A stretch of DNA of 64,000 nucleotides from Prunella strophiata (lineage: Eukaryota; Chordata; Aves; Passeriformes; Prunellidae): NCBI GenBank assembly GCA_036583965.1, contig JAZBQD010000031.1, positions 1 to 64,000 of the forward strand, in the 5' to 3' direction. Below are positions 25,601 through 35,100 of this stretch, piece after piece (positions within the stretch are counted from its first letter, which is position 1; the number at the start of each line of letters is the position of its first letter). The position numbers and the translations under genes are program-made. The notes under the pieces were generated by a model that searched no databases, was not told the DNA's origin, and saw nothing but the letters and a program-made list of their open reading frames with translations.

Positions 25601-28600
25601 AGAAAAGCAGGACTGTAATAAGCAGGCTTTATTTTTATGTATGGAAAGAAAATCTAGTTTATCCATTCTATGCCCTTTTTCCACATAAAATTTATAACAA
25701 GGCTGAAAAAACCAACTAGAAAACATTCAGAGAAGCTTTTTAGAATGTCGCAATTTTCTCACAATGATCCCAGAAAAGCACAATTCAGTAGAATGTACTC
25801 ACCTTGGATGCATTTTGTCTTTTTTCAATAAACTTCATCACCTGATTGAAAAGCAGAATTATATTTTGTATTTAGGCTCACAACAGGAAACTTTCATCTT
25901 CATTTCATAGCAGAAACTACATTAACTTGCACAGCTGCAGGTGAATATCAAAAGGTTAAAGTCTTCATGCTTTTCAGTGTGTGAAAATGCCCTACTAAGA
26001 AGGGTTGAAAAATGCTGAGACCCTGCATAGGTCAAAGACAATCTTGATTTTGTGTGTGTTCTAGTACCTGGCTAAAGAAATTAGTACCTGACTAAAGCCA
26101 GGTGTTCCATGCCTCTTCACCGAGAGATCATCTCAATACCTAACACCGGTCCCCACTCCAGAGCTGATTTAGTGCTGTGATTTAGGAGGACTGTCAATTA
26201 TCAAATAGCCCCAGGAAAATTTAACAGGTTTCCAAAAGTGAGTTTCCCTACTCCTAAACCAGAACATCCATGTGGAGGAATGGAATGTAGGAGAATAGAA
26301 ATAGTGATGAAGGTAATCTCACCCCTGAGGAGTTGCAGCTGTACTGATTTCTAAAGATTAAGAACAGGCCTGCCCTTAATAGGCCACAGCTGTGTCCAAT
26401 AAGGATGAGTAACATAAAAGAGTGGGTTGGCCGGTTAAGAAGTTAGCAAGTTAGAGCTGGAGTTTCTTGGCTGTGCTGTGAAGAAGGCGTCAGTGCTACA
26501 AGGGGTTGCCCATAAGAAATTACCGGGAAGGTACTGAAGATTTGCAATGACAAGACAACACATCCACATAAAAGATTTTATAGGAAACATGCTGCAGCAG
26601 TCCTGTACAAAGACTGAAGGATGTTCTGGACCTGTGGCTTCTTCATTTTACTTTAAAACAAGCTGAAAGCCTGAAATCTCTCATAGGAAAGCTGATGTGC
26701 TCTTACAACATTGTAGAATACGTGGTTCTGTATGGAGAATAACTACCCAGAAATATGAGAAGGCTAACTACAGTGCCCCCTGAGAGTGGACACACACAAA
26801 ACCCCCGTCTCCAGCACACATCATGGAACAGCACACAGAAACCACCTCGTACCTGGTCAAATCTTGTAGCAAAGAGATTGAGAGAGGTCACTATTCCGCC
26901 GTTTGGGCCTAGCCCATATCTGATGCTTCATTTAGGAAAGCAGATGATTATGCAGATCCCAGAGGTCATCTCTGTCAACTCTGACAACAGATGCACTCTG
27001 AATACCAAGAGATCAAGGGACAACAGCCCCAATACATGATTAATACACCTCTGTAAGTCTTAAGAGTCGTACTTGCAAGTCAAAACCAAAGACTGTGTAT
27101 TGCCTCCATCTGCACAAGCTATTACATAAGAGACCAAGGACCTCCACAGCTCTCTGGAAGTGTAGCCACTTTAGCAAAATGTTACTGCACTACAGTCAGC
27201 AACACTGTGAGCAAGAGCAAACACTCCCATGTCTCTGAGATTCACAGAGACAACAGTGCTTTGATTATGACCAAGTGGAGAAATAGTTTACTCCATCTAC
27301 TACAAGCAAGTAGGAATTTTCATATTTGTTTTGACAAATAAAATTAGACTAGTCAAAACAAAACCAACCAACAACAAAAACAAAACAAAACCAACCAACC
27401 AAAAAAAAAAAAAAAAACCCAAAAAAACTCCACCAAAAAAAACAACAAACAAAAAAAAAAAAAAACAAAAAAAAAAAACAAAAAAAAAAAACACCACCAG
27501 AAGATACAAGTTCTTTCAAACAACAACTGAAAAAAAAAAAAGAAAAAAATGTGGGCGGAGTCCCTATTGCTTGTAAAAATTTACAGTTAGGCAAAATCAT
27601 TTTTAGCACAGGAGAAAATCATCTAAGTGCTAAATCTTGTAGAATACACATTCCTAATATCACATGCAAGTAATACACAGTCAAAACCTCTTGATCTTCA
27701 TGTAACATTCTGTATTACTGTGATCCCCCCCACTTCCTGTCCTTTCACCACAGTATTCACGCAACAGATTATTTTCAAAACCTTGAAATTTCAAATATCA
27801 ATTATTCAGACAAAAAAGGATACTGTTTCATGACTTCTTTGTACTTCACAGTGTCCCTGATATCTAGGGGAGAAAGACATACAAGCAGTTTTCCAACCCC
27901 CAGCTGGTCACCATCAGCTAACAAAGCACATCTACCAATCTGTCTGTGTTACTAGAGATCCAGCACTGGAACAGACACTCCAGTCATTCCTCTGACAGCA
28001 GCGAAACAACTTGTGCACCCACACTGACTTTCTTATCCTTTGGAAAAGCTGGCTGGCATCCTTCACAGAGGGTAAGAGACAGGATTGTCACAAAACTAGG
28101 GACTGGTATGCTGTTTGAAACAGCTAAACACAAGATCTGTTCTACTGCTAAAATGTTTTCTTTAAAATTCGTGTCTTTTAAAGTGCTTTAAAGCTCTTTC
28201 TTGATAGCATATTTGTATATAGGGAACCAGATCAAATCTGCTAATCCTTTCATTTCTGACAAAAAAAAAAGCCTCCAGAACCCAAACACCTCCAATCACA
28301 CCAGATGATATAAAATATGTACAAACGCATTGGAAAAATGGCTTCGGTTCTAAAAATACCCATATTAACCACTGTTTGGAGAAAAGACATATAATGTAGA
28401 AGAATAGTCTCCAAGTCCTTATTTTATTAGAACTTGGGCTCTCTTAGGGGAACACAAGCAGCCCAGCTTGTATTCTCTCACGTATTCGCTCCCGCGGAAC
28501 ACACGAAAAGCACTCTCCGCGAACCAGCTCTGTCTCTGTTGAAGGCCCTGCTCCCTCCTGGCGGACCCCGGGCCGCTCCTCCAGCCCAGGCCCCCCGTCC

Positions 28601-28912
28601 CGCGGAGCGCAGCGCTCACCGATGTTGACGGGGAAGGGCAGGCTGTGCACGGCAGGGTCCAAGTTGATCACGTACGGAGGGCAGCGCTGCCCGTGCAGGT
28701 GGGCGGCCAGGCGCTGCGGAGACACGGGGAGGCGTCAGCCCCGCTGGGCACAGGCAGCCCCGGGGGCAGTCGGCGACTTCCCGCGGCCCCTCGCGACTCC
28801 CGCAGCCTCTTACCTGCACGAAGGTGGTTTTTCCGGAGCCGGCCATGCCCAGCACTAGCACACACACCGGAGCGGCGGCCACCGCCACCGCGGCTCCCGC
28901 CGCCGCTGCCAT
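16302..28912 (-). CDS. GPN1: GPN-loop GTPase 1, complete 14-exon gene
   Basis: GPN1 (also XAB1/MBDIN) is a cytoplasmic-nuclear shuttling GTPase that pairs with GPN3 to assemble and import RNA polymerase II. Fourteen coding exons join to 1122 nt, 373 aa plus stop, against 374 aa in human. Visible motifs: P-loop GMAGSGKTT (residues 22-30), GPN loop (82-84, in LGPNGG), DTPGQ (118-122), guanine-specificity NKTD (185-188), VSAVLG (239-244) and an acidic C-terminal tail with SDTDDIDHE (about 335-343). The start has A at -3 and G at +4 and sits just before the hydrophobic strand and P-loop. Every junction has GT-AG borders, but the exon 5/6 junction carries one surplus G if both canonical sites are used (see findings). 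Orthology is inferred from length, motif order and recalled similarity to human GPN1. Confidence 0.96.
16987..17097 (-). CDS. GPN1: GPN1 coding exon 13 (acidic tail)
   Basis: Encodes [20 protein letters not shown] followed by a Glu-rich run and SDTDDIDHE (308-343). Acceptor ttcaag, donor GAAG|gtaagg. Confidence 0.94.
17582..17672 (-). CDS. GPN1: GPN1 coding exon 12
   Basis: Encodes [20 protein letters not shown] and [10 protein letters not shown] (277-306), the less conserved coiled tail; KDMGSV matches human. Acceptor ctacag, donor GCAG|gtgcct. Confidence 0.9.
18389..18428 (-). CDS. GPN1: GPN1 coding exon 11
   Basis: A 40-nt exon encoding [13 protein letters not shown] (264-276), the start of the C-terminal helical tail. 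Acceptor ttttcag, donor CTG|gtaag. Confidence 0.93.
18577..18609. repeat. 33-bp sequence duplicated 4.64 kb away, copy 1
   Basis: Identical to 23217-23249; lies in GPN1 intron 10 and contains GAAGCTGAGCAGAACAATAC. Confidence 0.9.
18945..19027 (-). CDS. GPN1: GPN1 coding exon 10 (G5 motif)
   Basis: Encodes [20 protein letters not shown] and KAVDEYE (236-262), with the SAVLG-type G5 loop. Acceptor ttttgcag, donor GAG|gtaagg; Arg-263 is split. Confidence 0.95.
20695..20870 (-). mobile_element. CR1 LINE 3' fragment
   Basis: ACAGAATGGTTAGGATTGGG and the following TCTCCAAGGGTGGAGACT-type text is the reverse complement of the CR1 3' region; it lies in GPN1 intron 9. Confidence 0.85.
21073..21219 (-). 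CDS. GPN1: GPN1 coding exon 9
   Basis: A 147-nt exon encoding 49 residues (187-235) from [20 protein letters not shown] to LDEFYSSLK. Near-identical to human as I recall it. Completes NKTD. Acceptor ttccag, donor AAG|gtaaga. Confidence 0.96.
21283..21366. repeat. A-rich low-complexity tract
   Basis: Interrupted A runs with CC/C breaks in GPN1 intron 8. Alignment-error-prone. Confidence 0.95.
22589..22626. repeat. (TG)19 microsatellite
   Basis: Perfect dinucleotide array in GPN1 intron 8. Confidence 0.98.
23217..23249. repeat. 33-bp sequence duplicated 4.64 kb away, copy 2
   Basis: Identical to 18577-18609; lies in GPN1 intron 8, 30 bp from exon 8. Confidence 0.9.
23280..23325 (-). CDS. GPN1: GPN1 coding exon 8
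   Basis: A 46-nt exon encoding [15 protein letters not shown] (172-186), ending in the first two residues of the NKTD guanine-recognition motif, which exon 9 completes. Donor AAA|gtaagt, acceptor gcccag. Confidence 0.95.
24152..24177. repeat. Short interstitial telomere-like repeat
   Basis: AAGGGTTAGGGTTAGGGTCA and following GGGTTT: about four TTAGGG-type units, one changed to TCAGGG, in GPN1 intron 7. Confidence 0.8.
24375..24924 (+). mobile_element. CR1 LINE 3' fragment
   Basis: Recognisable CR1 3' end: AGGCCAGGTTGGATGGACCA, then CTAGATGGCCTTTAAAGATC and a terminal CCAAACTATTCCATGATTC. Located in GPN1 intron 7, antisense to the gene. Confidence 0.9.
24994..25088 (-). CDS. GPN1: GPN1 coding exon 7
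   Basis: Encodes [20 protein letters not shown] and [11 protein letters not shown] (140-170). The MDTSRSTNP segment is strongly conserved in GPN1. Donor CAG|gtaaga; Ser-171 is split (AG|T). Confidence 0.95.
25189..25267 (-). CDS. GPN1: GPN1 coding exon 6 (G3 motif)
   Basis: Encodes [20 protein letters not shown] and IITEAL (114-139), including the DTPGQ switch II motif. The base after the cag acceptor is a G (25267) that belongs to codon 113 if exon 5 stops at AA. In-frame coding proper runs 25189-25266. Donor TTG|gtaagt. Confidence 0.93.
25803..25841 (-). CDS. GPN1: GPN1 coding exon 5
   Basis: A 39-nt exon encoding [13 protein letters not shown] (101-113). The donor reads AAG|gtgagt. If this donor is used together with the canonical exon 6 acceptor, the mRNA gains one G and the frame is lost. 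Confidence 0.88.
26273..26660 (+). mobile_element. LTR-like retroelement remnant
   Basis: The segment GATTAAGAACAGGCCTGCCC to ACATAAAAGAGTGGGTTGG resembles a bird LTR I recall, with CATAAAAG as TATA-like box at about 26414. In GPN1 intron 4. Borders are estimates. Confidence 0.4.
26853..26919 (-). CDS. GPN1: GPN1 coding exon 4 (GPN loop)
   Basis: Encodes [20 protein letters not shown] (79-98) followed by DQ. It carries the Gly-Pro-Asn loop that defines the family and inserts into the partner's active site in GPN dimers. Donor gtacga, acceptor atcag. Confidence 0.96.
27355..27552. repeat. A-rich low-complexity tract
   Basis: About 200 bp of A runs broken by single C, CC or CCAACC in GPN1 intron 3; the AAACCAACC words hint at a decayed pentanucleotide array. 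Confidence 0.95.
27824..27863 (-). CDS. GPN1: GPN1 coding exon 3
   Basis: A 40-nt exon encoding [13 protein letters not shown] (65-77), flanked by a pyrimidine-rich cctag acceptor and a gtatcc donor. Codon 78 (Gln) is split across the intron as CA|A. Confidence 0.93.
28620..28713 (-). CDS. GPN1: GPN1 coding exon 2
   Basis: Encodes [20 protein letters not shown] and following, residues 34-64 plus the first base of codon 65. The YVINLDPA segment is typical of GPN GTPases. Acceptor is gcag, donor gtgagc. Confidence 0.95.
28814..28912 (-). CDS. GPN1: GPN1 coding exon 1
   Basis: Encodes residues 1-33: an Ala/Val-rich leader, then the first beta strand and the complete P-loop GMAGSGKTT. Donor is CAG|gtaag; phase 0. 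The frame stays open upstream through the CpG island, but the ATG at 28910-28912 matches the human start region and has a strong Kozak context. Confidence 0.95.
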
Positions 28913-29149
28913 ATTCCCAGAGCCCACTTGTCCTTCCGGGGCGGGGGGCGGCCGCGGCCCCGACGTGACGCACACGGACCCGGTTGTGGCCCCCCTGCCG
29001 CCCGGGACGCTCCGCGCGCCCGCGCGGCCTCCCGGCGCTGCACGGCCCCGGGCGCGCCACAACAACAGCAGCGCGGCGGGGCTGGAGGCGCTGCCGGGGC
29101 CGGCCGGGAGCGGCGGGCGCGGAGCTGACGTGGCGGCGGCACCGGCACC

Positions 29150-29179
29150 ATGCGGGGCGGTAGTGGTAGCGGCGACTCG
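29150..29179 (+). CDS. ZNF512: ZNF512 coding exon 1
   Basis: Encodes [10 protein letters not shown] with donor TCG|gtgagt, phase 0. Not conserved with the human N-terminus; chosen because it is the first ATG beside the shared promoter, has a good Kozak context, and splices in frame to exon 2. Confidence 0.75.
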
Positions 29180-32100
29180 GTGAGTGCCCGCAGTCTTTTC
29201 ACCGATGCCACCGGCAGCTGCCCCGGGGAGCCTCGTTGGTCCGCGAGTCACTGCGAGATGGGCTCCGACGTCGGGATCGCGGGAGCGAGCCGGCTTCCCC
29301 GGACCGCTGGCAGGGCTGTGCGGCCTGGCCCGGCGTGGTGAGCGGGCGGCGAGCGGGATCGCTCCGGGCTCCCGGGGAGTAGCGTCGGGAGTCGCCCCTC
29401 TTCGCGTTAAGGCCAGGCCGTCCCCTGAGGCCTCGAGCCGGGCCCGGTTCTGTTCAGCCCGGAGTCGGGCGGGAGCCCTGAGCGGGGCGCTGCTGGCGCC
29501 GGGGGTGCGCTTTGTCCGAAATGCCTTCGTTGCATTGGACCTAGCTGATGAAGCGTGCGAGTAGCAACGGGAACGCAGGGCTGGAACAGGGAGTTCCCCA
29601 AAAGATACCGAGCCCTCCCGCTCCTCGCGGGGACAGTCGGGGCGCGCAGGATGCCCGGTGTCCCTGCTGGCACCTTCATCACCTCCAGTTTCCGTACCAG
29701 CTCCTCACCTCGGGAAGTTTCGGTGCTGTGCTTCTGCACCGTCTTGCCGGGCTGGATGTTGTCTCCAGCCCGTGTTCCAGCTCACCAGAATGGCCCGCAG
29801 TCCACGGGCAGACAGAATTCACCACTCCCCATCTTTTCAGGCTCTGGGCCGCTGTTTCGCTTTTTCTCACCTTTGCAAGGAAGGTGACTTTTCTGTTTTC
29901 CTTCTGTCCAGCCGTTGGGCATTCCTGCATACATTAGGTCTCTGTTCTTTAAGTAGGAAGTAAACTGTATAAGTGAAAAAACACGCAGAACTTAAGCACC
30001 AGTTTCTATAGATGTTTCTTTCATAATTGCTATTATTAACTTCTCAGAAAGGAAAGCCTGACAGATCATTTTCACTCTCCTTTTTTATTGCAGATCCTTA
30101 ACTGCCACCAAAGTTCTTCATAGTAGTCTTCACTCTTATGCAAAATTTTTTAGTTATGAAAACCCCATGAATCTTGATACACGTTTGTAATTTTGATTCT
30201 TCTAATTGTAGATTAAGGCAGTGAATTGCAGCAGACTCTGCCTGCCTGTTTATTCATTTTTATCATTGTAACCTCATAGCCCTGATTTTTTTCTGGCTGC
30301 TTCTCAGTGAGTTTTCTACACATTTCTCATGAGGAGATTTCCCAGACAATGCTGTTGACACTACTGTTTAGGTGTAAATAATGCAAACACAAACATGCAA
30401 TTGACTTTACTTCCAAGGTGGCAAGATTTGATTGTGAAGTCGTTGATCAAGCAGTTGTGAATTTTCTCCTGCTGCTTCCCTACCATTTCCGTGAGGAGAC
30501 TCTGGAGCTGGAGGGCATAGGCACAGTTTAATCATTCATGTTTTGGTATTAGTGCCCACTACTGAACTTCTTAACTGGTGCTTGGGGTGTCTCTCAGTGT
30601 TGATAGTGTGCATCACATTTTTCTATGAAAAAGATAGGTAATTTAGCCATCATTTCTTTTTTCTTCTGGTTTTTTTTTTATGTGTTTTTTGTTTTGTTTT
30701 GTTGGATATTTTTTTTTTTGTTTTTTTCTTCTCAGGGTATTTTTTTGTTTTGTTTTGGTTGTTGTTGGGGTTTTTGTGGTTTTTTTGGTTCTTCCAGTTT
30801 CTTAGCCAGTTCCTGTTTATGGCAAAATACTACCTTTGTTCCCTAGGTTAGTTTTGGTATTCTTTATACTACCACTGGGCAGTGATTTTTATTTTCTAGT
30901 CTGTGTAACTACTGCTATTGTCCTGAATTTTTTAATGAAGAATGGCATTCAGTCATGATTAGTATTTGGAAGAAGGATGGTGGTACGTGGTTGTCCACAC
31001 ACTAGGAGCAACCTGCAGCAAATGGGTTGCTCAACTGACTTGTACACATACTTTTACAAAGATGTGTTAAATTACATGTCTTCATAGGAAGGAGCACAGC
31101 AAATGATAAGTGACAAAAAAATCTTTGTTAAATAAGAAAAAGGATTCTGTGATGTGGATAAAGTGAACATCTGGGCAGCTGATGGGGTATGATAAAGCGA
31201 GATAAAAATGTGAGGGCATGAAGGAGACTAGAGACAATGTTCTTGACAGAGTAAATGGAAGAATTATTTCATTAAGGAAAAATAAGTACTGTGTAAAAGC
31301 TAGCAAATTAGTATCTAAAATATTTGTCATCAAGTGATAAAGTATAGGCAGAAAACATATATGGGTGAATGTAGTGGAGACAAAGAACACTCCATCACGT
31401 CCTATTGTAGGAGAAAGATTGGCTTTCATATGGGGAGTGTGGAGGGGCTCATCCCTGGTTTGATTCCAGTCCAATTCAGCTGTAGTTGGAAAGGTTAAGC
31501 ACTTCTAGTTGCAGAAAGCAGTGATTTATTTTTCAGAGTGGTGTATGCACATCCTCAAAGTGCAGGTGATTGTGCTTGGCTGCATAGTGAAACATGCTAA
31601 AAGAAAACAAATTATGCTGCTAATGTGAATTGTTCTGCCTTGTTAGGACACCAGGACTGGACATCACAGACAGCAGAAGCTCAAGAAGTCCTTGGGGAAT
31701 AAAAAGTATGTGAATGTTTTTTGTCTAGTTTGACTGAAGGCAAGAAAAAAGCTGAGGATATTCTGAATTTTAAGAGCTGCAATAATTTTAATTAATGTGT
31801 CGAGAGTCTCAGCTGACTTCACTTGCTGGTTTGTAGGAAAAGTGCTTTTCTGACACTTCAGTGTGTATTAGCTTTCATTTATTTTTTAAAGGATTTTAGC
31901 ATTGTGAAGATAAATATTTTTTTTTAAGTCCAAGACCAAATGGTGCTCCAAAATGCATGTATTTTGGGTGTGATTGCAACTTAAAGACTTTAATGTGAGA
32001 AATTCTCTCCCCATGCTTCTGCAGTACCTCCTGAAACATAGTGTGTAATGACCTGACATAGTGCCATCAGTGTCCCCCCCTTATTAATTCATGGATTGAT

Positions 32101-35100
32101 GTGTTAAAAGTGAGCTCCACAGCTCAGAGTATTGACAGAATGGCCATCACAGTCATCACTCGAGTGATCTACTTATTTCAGTCGGTAATTGTAGTAGCAA
32201 TGGGATACATTGCAAAATGTTTGTGTTCCCTTTCTTTCCTCTTTACAGTAATGGTATTTACCCAGAAAATAGATACTCTGTGTTTCTCTGACACCTCATT
32301 CAGTTTGTTGTCATGTACAGGAATGTAGATGTCCAGGCATTTCAAGGCCTGAGAGAAGTACTTTGGAACAGTGAAGCAACGTTCCCTCTGATGTCTAGGA
32401 AAAAAAATCAGTGCTGCTGATTAGTCTAAAGTAATTTTAATGTAGTGTGATTTGTAGGATATATTGGAAGGTTGTCTTCATTGCTGAAAGCCTCGCTAGT
32501 TAAAATTCTTACTAGCATGAAATCTTTAATTGCGTAGTGCCAGCCCTGATTCTGGGAGTAGAGACTGAAGGAGATCTTGCCCTTTTTTGGGATGGAAAAT
32601 GTCTCTTTTGTAATGATGGGCTGCAGAAATAGTCTTATATTCCAAGGATAAATGCATATTTTTAAATTAAGATTCATTTGCTCCTGCTTCTAAAGTTGAA
32701 AGTTTGAGGTAGGAGGAATATTTTTTTCTGTTCATCTTGAGGTCTCACTAATGTCATTGTCAAAAAGATGCACTGAAAAACAACACTGAGGAGGTTTTAT
32801 CTTGCTGGCACTTTACAGTTACCAAAACTCAGGAGATTCAGTGAACTGTGATATTAATTTTTAGAATACTTGGGCAGATGAGAAGGATGTTGTCTGTCAA
32901 GTTTATTTGGATTGTGTGTATATGCATCCATATACAAGTATGCATCCATACACACAGGAATTCGACTTGATGTTTTCCAGGTCTAAGCAACTTGAGGAGG
33001 TGGAAGCTGCTGTTGTAGGAGTGAACAGTGACTCTGAGGACACAGTCACCAACATTTCCTCTGCCTCCCCAAAGGGCCCAGTGAATGGGAGTGCAGAGCC
33101 CAGGAGCAAGCGGACCATTCGCAGGCCTGCTTACTGGTTGGAAATGAGAGGAATGAAAAACAGTCTGAACAAATCTTCAGAAAAAAAAGGTATTTATCAC
33201 TGCTGGTCCAAGGCAAAACTGATTTTCTCTCTGGTTCTTCAGTGAGAGATTAGTTTGCTTATGAAAGACATGCTGCAATTCAGCCAAAAATTACAAGCTT
33301 GCTAGTGCTGGTCATGTATTAAAAGAAATGAACTTTTGCCACTGCACAAATACGGGTACAGTTCTCTGCCATTATACAGTTCCTTTTGAGTCACTTGTCT
33401 ATTAAAATAATCATTCTGTGCCTGAACTCGGTTCTGTCTGCAGAAGAGATAAGAGTTACCCCAATCATATCAGAAATAAGCTTCAAGAACTTTAAAAATA
33501 GAACCATCAACACTAAAGATGTGGCAAAGGGGAGCATTCAGTAGTATTTGGGATTAGATACAGCTTTTGTGGTTGGCAGATTATTATTTTTTTAAGGATG
33601 TCTTTATTTTCTCACATTTGTCAATTACAATTTTCTGATTTGGAATGGATCTGGTTTGGGTCTTAGGTTGTTGCAGGACCATTCAGATTTCCTGGCCTAG
33701 GAACTGTTTTCCAAACTTCTTGTGTGGCAGAGAGTCAAAACTTGAGTCTTCTTTAATGCACTTTCTTCTTACCTCTAAGTCAGGATCCGTATTCCATTCT
33801 GTTGTGGGGAGAGCCAAATTCAGTAGCTTGATAGAAGTGAGATTGCTGTAGCTGCACAGCCCCAGGTGCAGTCACTAGCCAGACTAGTAAGTATTCCTGT
33901 AGGAACAAACCCGGACCTAAAACATACATGAACAGGAGCCACGCAGATCAGCATGCACACAAACAGCACCAACAGCCTCCATCCTTATACACTCAATCTA
34001 CTCAGTGCCTGACCTTTGGATCCCAGTCTCCTCAGTTGCTGGACCATAGATGCACTGACCCTGGAGGCCTGCAGAGCCATGCCAAGGGTGGGTGAAAACC
34101 TCCTTACAGACAGGCTCGTACTCACCTGCTTGGTGTCGGACATGACAAGATTTGTATACTGACCAGTCACCTATTTACAAGCAGGTGTTCTTTGCTATCC
34201 TCTTACACCTCTATTTTCCCACACTTGATCAACCCCAGATTGATAATTCTGTCCCTTTCCCTCCCTTTGATACCACTTCTGATCATCCTAGTCTTGTGTA
34301 ATCCTGAATTGTTCTCTCAGATCCCAGGTGCTACATAACGCTAGGCAGTAACATCATGCTCTCCCTTCTCACTGTTCCCCCCTTCCAAAGGGGACTTCAG
34401 AGAGGGGTTCCCACACACTTCTCCTTGTGGGTCTCCTGGGACAGACTCAGGAGGAAGCTGTCTGTTTCTTTAAGTTTATAATTGGTGTTCCCTGCTTAGC
34501 ATTGTGCTTCTCTGCTCATCTGTACTAATGGAGACAAGACTTTGATAGGCTTGGAAGTATTCAGGGCAGGCATGATGTTATTTGAGTTTCTGTATGCTCC
34601 TTTTTGTTTCTGTTTCTCCTTTTTGTTTTTGTTTCTGTTTGCTCCTTTAGGGTCCTTTTTGTGTGAGTGCAGGTGAGGTTTTTATCACATAACATAGTGC
34701 TTTCTGTCTCTTTTCCTGAGGATTATTTTTCCAGGCCATGCTGTGGCACTGTTTCTTCCATACCTGCTGTGTTGCAGTATTGTGGGCCATGGAGTGCCTA
34801 AATGTTGCTGAGTTAGAAGGCTATGTCCAGTTGCCTCACAAGAACTACTTTTTTTTTTCACTAAGTATTGAATACAAGGATGAGGCAGCAGTAGACTCAA
34901 AGCTGTCATCCAGACTGAATACTGAGACTAAACCATATCTGTTCTTACTTATCAGGAGAAGTACCTTTGAAAGGCAAGAGGAAATCTGAGCAAAGGGAAG
35001 GCAAAGATATTAAAGACTCTCCCAAGAAGCAGAAGATTTCGGGTAATACAAATAACTTGTAATTCCTAATTACAAGCCTACAGGTACTTTGACTTGTCTG

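Larger units (their letters stand above)
28430..29560. promoter_or_regulatory. CpG-island bidirectional promoter of GPN1 and ZNF512
   Basis: GC- and CpG-dense island with the two start codons back to back (28912 minus, 29150 plus, 237 bp between). No TATA box is seen. Candidate sites between the starts: an ETS-type CTTCCGG at 28933-28939 running into GC boxes (28938-28950), a CRE-like half site near 28964, and TGACGTGG at 29126-29133. The GPN1 start overlaps a YY1-like ATGGCAGCGG on the minus strand. Shared, TATA-less control of two housekeeping genes is inferred. Confidence 0.85.

Noticed and set aside
27300..27609. Phe/Lys-rich ORFs
   Set aside because: Translations of the A-rich low-complexity tract.
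28616..29251. 211-aa minus-strand ORF extending upstream of GPN1 exon 1
   Set aside because: The upstream extension crosses the promoter and the ZNF512 first exon and has no similarity; the downstream part runs into intron 1.
31082..31474. 130-aa minus-strand ORF with hydrophobic segments in ZNF512 intron 1
   Set aside because: AT-rich intronic sequence, no homology, no splice context.
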